Under the pieces are notes generated by a model. The model was not told the origin of the DNA, searched no databases, and saw only the letters and a list, made by a program, of their open reading frames with translations. Shown here in pieces: positions 1 through 9,700 of a DNA stretch of 64,000 nucleotides. Position 1 is the first letter of the stretch. Each line of letters opens with the position of its first letter. The stretch covers positions 868,001 through 932,000 of the forward strand of contig BPKM01000001.1 of assembly GCA_026005135.1 (NCBI GenBank), in the 5' to 3' direction. Source of the DNA: Leptospiraceae bacterium. Lineage in GTDB: Bacteria; Spirochaetota; Leptospiria; Leptospirales; Leptonemataceae. A program made the position numbers and the translations under genes.

Positions 1-483
1 AATAAATGTATCGAGATAACCGTGTCCAGAAATACCTTTTAACATTTCAAGACGTGTAAAATGATATTCAGAAATAAATTCATATTCAGGATGTTTTATT
101 GTTGCCAAAAATGTTAATAAAACAACATTACTACTATGAGAGTGTAATACTGCACCAGCATTACGAAGCTCATAAGCTGAATAAAAAAGAGGAGCACATT
201 CTGTTAGTTTTAATTCTTTATTCTGAGGATATTTTAAAATATTTCCTTCTAAATCTAAAATAAAAATATCCTGTGGTTTGATTTGTTCTTTTTGAACACC
301 ACTGGGAGCCATAAAAACAATATTATTTCTTCGAATAGAAATACCACCACCTGTTCCAGAAACCCATCCAAGACGATAAAAATTTCTACACATTGCACAG
401 ATTTTTTTTCTTACATAGAGTTCTTCTAAAGGATCGATCAAATCCAATTCCTTTTTATCAGAAAGTATGATTGGTTTTTCCAT
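1..483 (-). CDS. mtnB: Methylthioribulose-1-phosphate dehydratase, 3' end cut by window edge
   Basis: MtnB dehydrates methylthioribulose-1-phosphate in the methionine salvage pathway; it is a zinc enzyme of the class II aldolase/adducin fold. The ATG lies at 481-483 on the minus strand and 161 codons remain open to the window edge. Seen in the translation: LGWVSGTGGG near residue 36, APSGVQKEQI, TECAPLF (the conserved cysteine region), the zinc pair in LHSHS, and RLEMLKG holding the expected catalytic glutamate, followed by SGHGY. These blocks match the MtnB/APIP branch better than fuculose or ribulose phosphate aldolases. The gene faces away from the ERCC4 nuclease gene across a 161-bp AT-rich gap. 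The C-terminus is missing only because the window ends. Confidence 0.88.
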   Translation of the reverse strand, partial: MEKPIILSDKKELDLIDPLEELYVRKKICAMCRNFYRLGWVSGTGGGISIRRNNIVFMAPSGVQKEQIKPQDIFILDLEGNILKYPQNKELKLTECAPLFYSAYELRNAGAVLHSHSSNVVLLTFLATIKHPEYEFISEYHFTRLEMLKGISGHGYLDTFI

Positions 484-644
484 AATAATATTAAAATAAA
501 ATATAGATTTAATTAATAAAGTCATTTTTGTAAATATAATAAAAAAATTTTATATTATTTATTTAAAAGTATAAAAAATGAATATATTGATGTAATATAA
601 ATTTTCTATTGCAAATCCGATTATAATAAATTTTTTATAATTAT

Positions 645-1739
645 ATGTCTAATTTAATCTGGATTTTAGAAGAAAATGATAGTACTAAATTTCCTTATAA
701 ATTAATTATAAGAGATGAAGATAAAAAAGAAAATAAATTAGTTTTATATACACAAGATAGATGGCCTGGTCAAAAAGGTAAAATTTTCTGTATTAGAGAG
801 AAGGATTTAGTCAATCAGAATGAACAGAAAAAAGTTTTAGAAAAAGTACCTATTATTGCCTATATTCAAAAGAATAATCTAATATCCATTATTTTAGATA
901 GATATAAAAACAAACGATGTGATTTTTTATTCTTAAAAAAGAAATATAAGAACAAAGAAGGTGAATATGAACAGATTTTCTGGAGAACGCAAATTGGACT
1001 TTTAAATCGACATACAAGATCTAAATTAACAAAAAAAATTTCTTTGCCTTTACAAGTGGCTATTGATAAAAATGAAAAATATCCATGGCAATTTTCTGAT
1101 ATAATTACTATAAAGAAAAAGTTGCCTGTTGGTGATTATGCTTTAATAGAAAATGATGAAATATTAAGTATTGTAGAACGTAAAACATTTGATAATTTAA
1201 TCCATGATTTTAAAAATCTAAATATTTTTCATAAACAGTTATATGAACTAGAAACATATAAACATTCTGCATTAGTAATCGAAGCAAATTATTCTGATTT
1301 TTTAAACCCCAAATATGTTAAATTTTTTAAAGTTTCTTATATTGCAAGTTTAATAGCAAATTTATTTTATCAACATCCTAATTTAAAAATTATTTTTGCT
1401 GGAAATAGAAAATTAGCTATAGAATGGACTATTAATTACTTTAAAGAAATAAAAAAGAATTATATTATAAATCAACAATCTTCATTATGGAATACTGGAG
1501 AAAAAGACATTGTTTATTATAAAAACAATTTTAAAGGTGGTTTATATTACGAGATAAAATTCTATATTTTAAATCATTTTAAGAGCGAAGATTATTTTAA
1601 TTTAAAAGTTCTATATAATCATTTTTCTTATGTTGATAAAAAAATAGTTTATAATCAGGTTCAAAGACTTCTTAGAGAAAATCTTTTAGAAAGAACAAAT
1701 AAAAAAGGATATTATAAAATAAAATCTATTAATACTTAA
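645..1739 (+). CDS. ERCC4/XPF-type nuclease domain protein
   Basis: A 364-residue protein whose centre (about residues 150-260) carries an ERCC4-type nuclease core. It shows VGDYAL, then IVERKTFDNLIHDF, which fits the ERKxxxD active-site motif of the XPF/Mus81 nuclease family, followed by a YELETYKHSALVIEA strand-helix. This fold cuts branched or flapped DNA in archaea and eukaryotes; bacterial members are less studied and the substrate here is unknown. The N-terminal 140 residues are basic and unrecognised. The C-terminal 70 residues look like a small winged-helix unit. Its 3' end overlaps the convergent downstream gene by 11 bases. No strong ribosome-binding site is visible. Confidence 0.72.
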   Translation: MSNLIWILEENDSTKFPYKLIIRDEDKKENKLVLYTQDRWPGQKGKIFCIREKDLVNQNEQKKVLEKVPIIAYIQKNNLISIILDRYKNKRCDFLFLKKKYKNKEGEYEQIFWRTQIGLLNRHTRSKLTKKISLPLQVAIDKNEKYPWQFSDIITIKKKLPVGDYALIENDEILSIVERKTFDNLIHDFKNLNIFHKQLYELETYKHSALVIEANYSDFLNPKYVKFFKVSYIASLIANLFYQHPNLKIIFAGNRKLAIEWTINYFKEIKKNYIINQQSSLWNTGEKDIVYYKNNFKGGLYYEIKFYILNHFKSEDYFNLKVLYNHFSYVDKKIVYNQVQRLLRENLLERTNKKGYYKIKSINT

Positions 1740-2685
1740 ACTCGAATTGAATACCTGATGTCCTTTCTATAAAATCTGTGTTAAAATAAAGATTTCGTAA
1801 TTCCCTGTAAAATATACGCAGTTTATAATTATTATATCGAATAGCACTTGTATAGGAGCCAATTATATTACTAATATAAACAGAAAGTCCCATAATCAAA
1901 AATCCATAAGAAATTATATGATTTTTATTATTATTCTTTTCTAATTGATACATATAAATTCCACCACCTATAAAAACCGAATTCCAGAAAAGCGATAATA
2001 AACCATCTGTATAATGATGTGTATAAAAATAGCCGCTTCCAGGAATAAAAATAGATAAAATTCCCGCCACCCATGGATTTTTTTTAGAAAAATTGTTATT
2101 AAAATTATTGGTTTTCTTTAAAATTTCTAATGAAATATTTTTTACTTCCTGATTTTTTGTTTCTTTTGCTAATTTTGTATAATATTTTTCTACTTCATTT
2201 AGGTTTTCTTCGAAATAAAGTGAACCAAAAATTAATTTTGCATAATCTTTTTGATCCTCAGAAATAGTATCTGATTGTAAAATTTTATTGATCTTTACAA
2301 AAGCAAAACTATTATAACCAAATCGAAAAGATGCATATAAATCAATATAATATTCTGTATAAAGATTAGAATTATTTTCTAATAATAATTTTTGTATTAA
2401 ACTGGTATCAATTGTTTTATTATATCTTTCTTTTAAGCGTAAATAGTTCAATAATAATCGTGGTTTTATAGGAATATTTATATCGCTATAATTATTAAAA
2501 TAAAGATATTCATAATATAAAATAGAATGAAGATATTTTTGATTTTGATAAAAATAATCACCTGTACTTAAAAGTTCTTTAGAAGTGATTGTGATTGGTT
2601 TTTTTAATTCTAATAAAGATTGTGAATAAACATTAAATTGTATTGATAAAAATAATATAATAATAATTTTACTTTTCAAATACAT
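1729..2685 (-). CDS. Exported hypothetical protein with C-terminal membrane hairpins
   Basis: A 318-residue protein I cannot name. It begins with a signal peptide (hydrophobic IIIILFLSI, then VYSQ). Residues 25-190 are tyrosine- and asparagine-rich and helical, possibly tetratricopeptide-like (paired YY/EYLY helices). From about residue 200 comes NPWVAGILSIFIPGSGYFY, then a second and third hydrophobic stretch. The PGSGYFY pattern resembles small membrane domains found at the end of exported proteins in Bacteroidetes and spirochaetes, but I would not assign a function. Its start overlaps the end of the upstream minus-strand gene by 17 bases, so the two are probably co-transcribed. Confidence 0.6.
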   Translation of the reverse strand: MYLKSKIIIILFLSIQFNVYSQSLLELKKPITITSKELLSTGDYFYQNQKYLHSILYYEYLYFNNYSDINIPIKPRLLLNYLRLKERYNKTIDTSLIQKLLLENNSNLYTEYYIDLYASFRFGYNSFAFVKINKILQSDTISEDQKDYAKLIFGSLYFEENLNEVEKYYTKLAKETKNQEVKNISLEILKKTNNFNNNFSKKNPWVAGILSIFIPGSGYFYTHHYTDGLLSLFWNSVFIGGGIYMYQLEKNNNKNHIISYGFLIMGLSVYISNIIGSYTSAIRYNNYKLRIFYRELRNLYFNTDFIERTSGIQFEFKY

Positions 2686-3538
2686 ATTCTAATAAATCAA
2701 TGATAAGCTCTTTATTTTTTGGATTTTGTATTTTATCGATAAATATTTCTAAATCTTCTTTATTTCTTAATAATAATTTAAATTCTATAGGTTGGGATTC
2801 TAAATCTTCTGGTAAATGAATATCTAAATTTTTTAATTGAAGATGATGTTCTAATTTCTTTTTTAATTTATAGGATTCTTTTTTCCTATGATAACTTAAA
2901 GGAAACCTTTTTGATTTTACTAAATCTCTTATTTCTTCTTGTGGGAATAAGTTGTTTTTTTTATTCTGAAAATTCTTTGCAAGTTCTAATGATTTAATTG
3001 AAACAAATTTTTGATCTTCTATGGATAAATCATAAAGATCATGTATAATTTCTCTTAATAGGTTTTTTTTGATTCTAAATATAGAAAGTATTTCCAACCA
3101 TATTTGTTGAATTTCATAAGTAAATCGATCCCATAACCGCATTGTATTGATGGGAAAATCATATAAATTTAATAATAATTCTGAACTTTGTTTTAACCTT
3201 GACCATTCTTCCCATTCACTTTTTGTTTTATAATTAAAGGACCATCCTAAGGCAGTAAATAAACCTTCTAAATGGGAAAATAATAAATATTGATAATACC
3301 ATTTAGCAAGAATAATATAATTTTTTTTATAAAATTCAAATATAAAATCCCAGAATTTTGATGTTTCTAAATCCAGATTTTCTATTAAAATAATAAATTC
3401 TGAATTTTTATCCCCTAAGATAAGATTGGTTTGATTTAAAATAACAGATGGATAAATAGAATGATTAGGTTTAAGATTTAATTTATATTTTGTATCTAAA
3501 ATATTAAAATTTATAATTTCTTTATCTTTAATTACCAT
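2669..3538 (-). CDS. Hypothetical protein, basic and helical
   Basis: A 289-residue protein not recognised. There is no signal peptide or membrane segment. It is rich in Trp, Lys and Leu, with a central block (LFSHLEGLFTALGWSF, then WEEWSRLKQSSELLLNL) and a lysine-rich region around residues 195-230 (KSKRFPLSYHRKKES) that could touch nucleic acid. It is first in a two-gene minus-strand unit with the exported protein that overlaps its 3' end. A 54-bp gap separates it from the divergent epimerase gene. The function is unknown; the lysine-rich linker is the only hint. Confidence 0.55.
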   Translation of the reverse strand: MVIKDKEIINFNILDTKYKLNLKPNHSIYPSVILNQTNLILGDKNSEFIILIENLDLETSKFWDFIFEFYKKNYIILAKWYYQYLLFSHLEGLFTALGWSFNYKTKSEWEEWSRLKQSSELLLNLYDFPINTMRLWDRFTYEIQQIWLEILSIFRIKKNLLREIIHDLYDLSIEDQKFVSIKSLELAKNFQNKKNNLFPQEEIRDLVKSKRFPLSYHRKKESYKLKKKLEHHLQLKNLDIHLPEDLESQPIEFKLLLRNKEDLEIFIDKIQNPKNKELIIDLLEYVFEK

Positions 3539-3592
3539 AAAATAAGATTATTTTTAATTGTCTTTTTGTAAAAAAATTTTAATTTAGATTTT

Positions 3593-4396
3593 ATGTCAAA
3601 ACTAAAAATATTAGTTTGTGGATATGGTTTTACTTCTCAATATCTTATTTCTAATTTTGATCAAGAATATAGAATATTATCAAGAAATTTTATTAAACCA
3701 ATGTATAAACTAAATGATGATTTTTTACCAGATGTTGTAATCGATACTATACCACCTGTATATAAAAATAACCAAATGAGCAATCCTCTATATAAAGAAA
3801 TTTTGTTAAATCTTTATAATAAAAAAAAATTTTTATATGTTCATATTAGCTCAACCTCTGTTTATCCGGACATCAATGCTGAATATGATGAAAAAACCCC
3901 CTTTGATTTAAATTTATTATCAACAAGAGGAAAAAAACGCTGGGATTTAGAAAATTATATTTTACAATATTTTCCTTATGCTCTTATAATACGATCAGGT
4001 GGAATTTATGGACCTGGTAGAAATCTGATTTTATCTTTAAAAAATCAAAATTTTAATCACTTACCAGAAGAAAATAAAATTGTTTATCGAATTCATATTT
4101 ATGATTTATGTAGTTTAATTTTATATACATCTCAAATGATAATAATGAATGGATTAGAAAAATCAGTTTTTCCAGGTTATAATAGAAATAATGTCATTAA
4201 TGCAGTATATCCAGAAAATGAACCTATTAAAAATGTATTATATTTTATAAAAGAGCATTATAAAATTTCTATACCAGAAAAATTTTTTCATTTAAATGAG
4301 CCTATACATAAAAGAATAATTAGAAGTATATATTTAAAAAATTTTAACTTTCGATTTTCTGATTTTCGGAAAGGATTTATTCAATGTTTTTCTTAG
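3593..4396 (+). CDS. NAD(P)-binding SDR epimerase/dehydratase-like protein (YeeZ-type)
   Basis: A 267-residue extended short-chain dehydrogenase-like protein. An N-terminal Rossmann start (KILVCGYGFTSQYLI) replaces the usual GxxGxxG with a shortened glycine pattern, as in YeeZ-like proteins. It continues with VIDTIPP, HISSTSVYPD (SSTSVY is the conserved post-beta5 motif), an LENYIL helix, and RSGGIYGPGRN. The usual catalytic YxxxK is not obvious, so it may be a non-classical or regulatory member. The substrate cannot be predicted. Its last 20 bases overlap the convergent queF gene. Confidence 0.72.
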   Translation: MSKLKILVCGYGFTSQYLISNFDQEYRILSRNFIKPMYKLNDDFLPDVVIDTIPPVYKNNQMSNPLYKEILLNLYNKKKFLYVHISSTSVYPDINAEYDEKTPFDLNLLSTRGKKRWDLENYILQYFPYALIIRSGGIYGPGRNLILSLKNQNFNHLPEENKIVYRIHIYDLCSLILYTSQMIIMNGLEKSVFPGYNRNNVINAVYPENEPIKNVLYFIKEHYKISIPEKFFHLNEPIHKRIIRSIYLKNFNFRFSDFRKGFIQCFS

Positions 4397-4814
4397 ATTT
4401 TGTATATTGAGCAAAAACTGTTGTTTCTATACCACCACGAACATTATATATGATTTTTAATTTAACCCATCGGGGATTGCATGCTTTTACAATATCTTCT
4501 AAGATTTTATTTGTGACATTTTCATGAAAAATTCCAATATTTCTATAAAATAAAAAATATTCTTTTAGACTTTTCAATTCTAAACAATATTCATCTGGAC
4601 AATATTTTATAAAAATCGTTCCAAAGTCTGGTAATCCAGTTTTAGGACAAATAGCAGTAAATTCTGGAAAAACAAGTTTTATTATATAATCTTTATCTGA
4701 ATAAATATTTTTAAACACCTCTATTGGAGGTGTTTCTAATTGTCTTATATGATCTTGTTTTCCTTCATAAGTAGGAGAGATAAAAGGTTCTTCTTTCATT
4801 AAGAAGTCATTCAA
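4377..4814 (-). CDS. queF: NADPH-dependent 7-cyano-7-deazaguanine reductase (preQ1 synthase)
   Basis: QueF reduces preQ0 to preQ1, the base inserted into tRNA for queuosine. The 145-residue length fits the short, single-domain (YkvM-like) type of tunnelling-fold enzyme. Residues FTAICPKTGLPDFG place the nucleophilic cysteine at C56 and the proton-relay aspartate at D63, close to C55/D62 of the Bacillus enzyme. ELKSLKEYF is the QueF-specific NADPH-binding motif, and FHENVTN supplies the conserved His-Glu. It lies 18 bases downstream of the DUF4395 gene on the same strand, so the two are probably one transcript. No other queuosine gene is in this window. Confidence 0.93.
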   Translation of the reverse strand: MNDFLMKEEPFISPTYEGKQDHIRQLETPPIEVFKNIYSDKDYIIKLVFPEFTAICPKTGLPDFGTIFIKYCPDEYCLELKSLKEYFLFYRNIGIFHENVTNKILEDIVKACNPRWVKLKIIYNVRGGIETTVFAQYTKSKKNIE

Positions 4815-4832
4815 TTTATCGAATAATCTAAA

Positions 4833-5306
4833 TCAACAATTTTCACAATGATCTTGAGAAATAACACCTATTTTTTGTAATATACCATAAATTTTACATG
4901 CAACACAAAAATCAAAAGCAAATTCTAAAAAGCTGAATAATGTTAAAATACATAAAAGAAGTAAATATATCGAAGCATTATAAAAATAAAAAACTAATGA
5001 TACAGAAAGTAATGTTAAACCACAAAACTTTGCAAATCGTTTTGGTTTTGAAGAAATCCATTCTTCTTTTTGAATATAATTCGAATGAATCCAATCTATC
5101 AAAAATCTAAATAAAGAAAATTTAGGTCCAACAATAAAAACTACTAAAAAATCAAACCATACTATAATTGTAATAATTAAAGATATAATAGGATTAAGAT
5201 AAAATAAAATTATGCTTATTATATTAAATAAAAAAACAAAAAAAGCACCAATACGGACTTTATTTTTATCAAGTGATACTGGAAAATTTAAATTTATAGT
5301 TTTCAT
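4833..5306 (-). CDS. DUF4395 family membrane protein
   Basis: A 157-residue integral membrane protein with about four hydrophobic helices. It matches the DUF4395 pattern: RIGAFFVFLFNI at the start, GPKFSLFRFLIDWI in the middle (the family's GPxxSP-like block), KRFAKFCGL, and a C-terminal FCVACKIYG with a CxxC-like cysteine pair, ending in CENC. DUF4395 proteins often sit near thioredoxin or rhodanese genes, but here the neighbour is queF, 18 bases downstream. The biochemical role of the family is unknown. The region upstream of its start is occupied by a MITE. Confidence 0.75.
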   Translation of the reverse strand: MKTINLNFPVSLDKNKVRIGAFFVFLFNIISIILFYLNPIISLIITIIVWFDFLVVFIVGPKFSLFRFLIDWIHSNYIQKEEWISSKPKRFAKFCGLTLLSVSLVFYFYNASIYLLLLCILTLFSFLEFAFDFCVACKIYGILQKIGVISQDHCENC

Positions 5307-5387
5307 ATATATAAAATAGGAATTATAATTTTTATGGCAACCTTTTTTTTGATAATATTCAAAAAAATTTAGAATTTTTTTAAGAAT

Positions 5388-5560
5388 GACCTATTGCATA
5401 AAATATTTATTAAATCCTGCTTAATAAAAACATTTATCAATTTTATTAAACAATTTTTCATGGTATAAAAAAGTATTGAATTTATAGGCATGTATAATAT
5501 TTGAAAAATATTTCGCTATAAAAAAATTTTGCTTTAAAATGGTAGTTATGCAACAAAGCC
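5388..5560 (+). mobile_element. MITE copy A (173 bp, IS903-like ends)
   Basis: A non-coding element ending in TTATGCAACAAAGCC with a degraded left inverted end GACCTATTGCATAA. Direct 9-base flanks TTTAAGAAT (5379-5387) and TTTAAGAGT (5561-5569) differ at one position and look like a target-site duplication. The interior shares long blocks with copies B-E in this window (for example AAAATTTTGCTTTAAAATGG near the right end, ACAATTTTTC in the middle). GGCTTTGTTG ends and 9-bp duplications are typical of the IS903 group of the IS5 family, so this is probably a non-autonomous relative. It separates the DUF4395 and fau genes. Confidence 0.72.
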
Positions 5561-5583
5561 TTTAAGAGTATCAAAAAAAAATT

Positions 5584-6156
5584 ATGAATATGAAAAAACA
5601 AGAATTAAGAAAATATGCAAAAGAAAATTGGGAAAAATTTTTAAAAAATAAAGAACAAGTATTAAAATTACTCGAAAATCTTAAAGCTTTTTTAAATAAA
5701 AATTCCAGAGATCAAATTTTTGCTTTTTATCCTATTAATTTTGAGCCACCAATTCTGGATATTTTAGATCCTTTATTCTCTACAATATATTTACCAGTGA
5801 TAGATTTTAAAAATAAACAAATGAAATTTGCACCCTATAAATTTAAAAATCAATATTTAAACTATAAAATCAATTCCTTTAATATATTAGAACCTGAATT
5901 AACTCATATTGCAATTCCTAAAAAAGAAGATATAATTATAATTCCATCTCTTGGTGTTAATTCTCATTTTGTGCGTTTAGGAAGAGGAGCGGGATATTAT
6001 GATAAATTTTTTTCAGATAATAAAAATTCCTTATTATCAATAAAAATTAGTTTACTTCCAGAAGTTTTAACTAAATTAGAATTTATTGAAGAAAAGCATG
6101 ATTTAATATTAGATATTTTAATTACCGAAAATAATATTGTTTACAAAACAAGTTAA
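5584..6156 (+). CDS. fau: 5-formyltetrahydrofolate cyclo-ligase
   Basis: This enzyme uses ATP to convert 5-formyl-THF to 5,10-methenyl-THF in one-carbon metabolism. The 190-residue length is normal. An N-terminal KKQELRKYAKENW helix starts the family pattern. Then come FAFYPINFEPP (substrate region), IPSLGVNSHFVRLGRGAGYYDKF (the family's signature phosphate/Mg-binding block, with RLGRGAGYYD fully conserved), and a C-terminal EEKHD. Either the ATG at 5584 or the one at 5590 could be used; no clear Shine-Dalgarno decides it. It is the first gene of a same-strand run leading into the chemotaxis genes, 33 bases before cheW. Confidence 0.92.
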   Translation: MNMKKQELRKYAKENWEKFLKNKEQVLKLLENLKAFLNKNSRDQIFAFYPINFEPPILDILDPLFSTIYLPVIDFKNKQMKFAPYKFKNQYLNYKINSFNILEPELTHIAIPKKEDIIIIPSLGVNSHFVRLGRGAGYYDKFFSDNKNSLLSIKISLLPEVLTKLEFIEEKHDLILDILITENNIVYKTS

Positions 6157-6189
6157 AAATAAAATATATTAATTTAATAATAGAATATT

Positions 6190-6738
6190 ATGAAAGATAC
6201 AGATCAACAAACACTAAATACAATTGATTCTGAAAATAAAAAACAGGATTCTCAGGAAGTAAAACAAGAATTTTTAAGAGAAATACAATATTTAATTTTT
6301 GAAAGTGCAGAAAATTTATATGGAATAGATATTTTAAAAATTACAGAAATTTTAAAACCGGTTGTTGTAACAAGACTTCCTAATGCAGAGAATTTTGTAC
6401 TTGGTGTTATCAATTTAAGGGGAAATATTGTACCTGTTCTTGATATAAAAAAAATTTTAAAAGATGAATATACAGAACTTACTAATTTCAGTAGAATTAT
6501 AGTATGTAATATTTATAATAAAAATTTAGGTTTACTGGTAGAAAAAGTATTAGAAGTTGTTACATTGCGAGAAGATCAAATTGAAGGAGGGGAGGTAAGA
6601 AATTTTTCTGATAATTATATTGAAGGTATAGGAAGAAGTAGAGATAAACTATTTTTAATCTTTAATTTACCTTTATTAGTTGAACAATATAAACAAAAAG
6701 AAAATAAAAAGATAAAAGAATTAAAATCTCTGGAATGA
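6190..6738 (+). CDS. cheW: Chemotaxis coupling protein CheW
   Basis: CheW links chemoreceptors to the CheA kinase in polar arrays. The 182-residue protein has a charged 30-residue N-terminal extension followed by one CheW SH3-like domain: QYLIFESAENLYGIDI, ITEILKPVVVTRLPNAENFVLGVINLRGNIVPVLDI (the characteristic LPN...GVINLRG block), and a C-terminal VEKVLEVVTLREDQIE. A Lys/Glu-rich tail follows. Only four bases separate its stop from the cheA start, indicating one transcript and probably translational coupling. Confidence 0.95.
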   Translation: MKDTDQQTLNTIDSENKKQDSQEVKQEFLREIQYLIFESAENLYGIDILKITEILKPVVVTRLPNAENFVLGVINLRGNIVPVLDIKKILKDEYTELTNFSRIIVCNIYNKNLGLLVEKVLEVVTLREDQIEGGEVRNFSDNYIEGIGRSRDKLFLIFNLPLLVEQYKQKENKKIKELKSLE

Positions 6739-6742
6739 TGTT

Positions 6743-9700
6743 ATGATAGATGAAAAATATTTAGAATTATTTTTAGATGAAGCCAATGAGCATATTGATG
6801 ATTTAAACAGAAGTATTTTAGAATTAGAACAGGATAAGAATGATCCAGAAATAATAAATGAAATTTTTCGTGTTGCACATACATTAAAATCTTCCGCTGG
6901 TTTTGTTGGTCTTGAATATTTATCCCGTTTAGCTCATAGAATGGAAGATTTATTTCAACTAATTAGAGATCAGAAAATCCAGGTAAATCAAGAATTGATT
7001 AATTTGCTTTTTGCCTGTCTTGATGCTATCAAAAATGCTGTAGCGAATGTTCAGGATAATAAAGAAGAAGACAAAGATGCATTAAATGAATTGGTTTATC
7101 AAATTGATCAATTCATAGAATATGAGTTAAAAAGTGCTCCTAAATTAGATCAAAAAGAAGAATTATCAGACATATTAGATACAAACAATCAAGAAAATGA
7201 ACAAGATGATTTTCTTACAGACAATATACCAAAAGAATTATCACATAGTATTGAAACAAATCAAGATATATCAGAAATTCAGTTAACAGAAGAAGAAAAA
7301 CAAATCTTAAAAGAGAAACTTTCATCATTAGATAGAGTATATCATGGTGTAGTAATTTTAGATGAAGAAGCCCCAATGAAGAATTTAAGGCTTCTTTTAA
7401 TTTATAATAAATTGTCTCGTGTATGCTCTTTTTTTAAAATAGAACCAACCTTAGAAGAATTAGAAAAAAATTCTCAAATTGATCACATCAGCTTTATTAT
7501 TTATGGAAGTATTACAAAAGAGCAGATTATAAAACTATGCCAAATAGATCTGGTTCAGGAAATTCATATAAAAGAATTAGATATAAAAAGTAAGTCTGGA
7601 GAAATATCGAAAAAAGAAAAAACAGAATCTATTCAGATAAAAAAGACTAAATCAATTAAAGAAGAAAAGGATTTTACAGAAAGTGTTATTAAATCAAAAA
7701 ATATAAAAGTTGCTTCCGAAAAAATTGATTATATTCTAAATAATGTTGGTGAACTCGTAATAACCAATTCTGGATTACAAAAGATTTATGAAGATCTTTT
7801 AGAAGAATTTGGAGAAAGTCAGATTTTATCCGATTTAAAATCAAAAATAGATCAGGCGATTCGCATTGCAAGAGAACTACAATCTGGTGTTATGAAAATG
7901 CGAATGATGCCTGTTGGTATTGTTTTTCAACGTTTTTTTAGACCAGTTCGCGATCTTGCTTTAAGTTTACGTAAAAAAGTAGAATTGAAAGTTATTGGAG
8001 AGGATACAGAGTTAGATAAAAATATCATTGATTCATTAAATGATCCCTTAATGCATTTAATTCGTAATGCTATTGATCATGGTATAGAATCACCCGAAGA
8101 ACGTATAAAAAAAGGTAAACCAGAAGTAGGAACGATTATTTTAAAGTCATACCAGAGCGGAAATCATATATTTATAGAAATACAGGATGATGGAAGAGGC
8201 TTAGACAAAGAAAAGATTTATAAAAAAGCTGTATCGCTTGGTTTAATTGATGAAAAAGCAAAGCTTAGCGATCAGGAAATTTTTGAATTTATTTTCCATC
8301 CAGGTTTTTCGACTGCTGCAGAAGTAAGTAATGTTAGTGGTCGTGGTGTTGGTATGAATGTTGTAAAAGAAGTAGTAGATGAATTTAAAGGTTCTATACA
8401 AATACATACAGAACAGGATAAGGGAACTAGTTTTATTTTAATGTTTCCATTAACACTGGCAATTATTTCTACTATTCATGTTAAAATTGAAAATGAAGAA
8501 TATGCATTTCCTTTATCAGATGTAGTAGAAACAATAAGAATTTCTCCTTCGCAGATTACAACCCTTCAGGGAAGAAATATAATAAATTTAAGAAAAGAAA
8601 TTGTTCCAATTTATGAACTTTCTGTATTAATGGGACTTCCCTCAAAATTAAATGGCAGTTTAGAAGAGAAACAAAAATCAATATCAATAAAAGAATCAGA
8701 AGAATCTTTAGAAAAAGAATTTCCAGTTGTTGTAACAAGTATTGGAAATAGAAAAATTGGATATATAGTCGATGAAATGATTGGTAAAAAAGAAATTGTA
8801 ATTAAATCCTTAGAACAAAATTATAAACAAATTCCTGGTTTAATAGGCGCCTGTCTTTTAGGTGATGGAAGTATTGTAATGGTTTTAGATGTTAATGGAC
8901 TGGTAGAAATAGCAACAAAAAATTATAAAGAACAATTAACTTTAACAAAAAACAATCAAGAAGTAAAAGAAGCTATTGAACGATATAATAAAAAAGTTAT
9001 AGAACTATCTACAATTACAAAACGAAGCAGAAAAAGAGTAAAAAATTATAAAAAAATTAATATAGAAAAAAATGAATTTTATGAAATTCCAGAAAAAAAT
9101 AAAACTTATCGAACATCTCAAATTACTATTGTAGAAAATAAAGAAGAATCTTTATTAGAAGAAGAAAAAGAAGAAAATTTTATTCAACAATCTATTCCAG
9201 AACACAAAGAAAAAATTAAAGATGAAGCAAAAGAAACAATTACTATTTTAGAAGAGAAACCAGAATTTATAGAAAATAATCAAACAATTATAACAAAAGA
9301 ACAAGAAATTTTAAAGGATTTTCAAAAAGATAAAGAGCGCAGAAAAAAAATTGGTTTAGAAATTTTTAAAGATGAGGAAGAAATTGAATTGGTAGATATA
9401 AATAAACCTCTTTTTATAGAAGAAAAAAAACATCAAACTATAGATTTTTTAACAGAGAAAGATTACGAAAAACTTTATTCTATTATAAATTCTGGAATGG
9501 TAAATGCAGGCTTGGTATTATCGCAATTATTAGGTGTTACAATTGATGTTTCTGTACCAGATTTTAAAACTATTAGTTATGAACAAATATCAGATTTTAT
9601 AAATGAAGGTGTTTACTATAATGTTTTTCTTGAAACATCAGGAGAATTTGAATCGTTTCTTGCTTTATCATTTGATGAAAGTACTGGAATTTATACTGCT

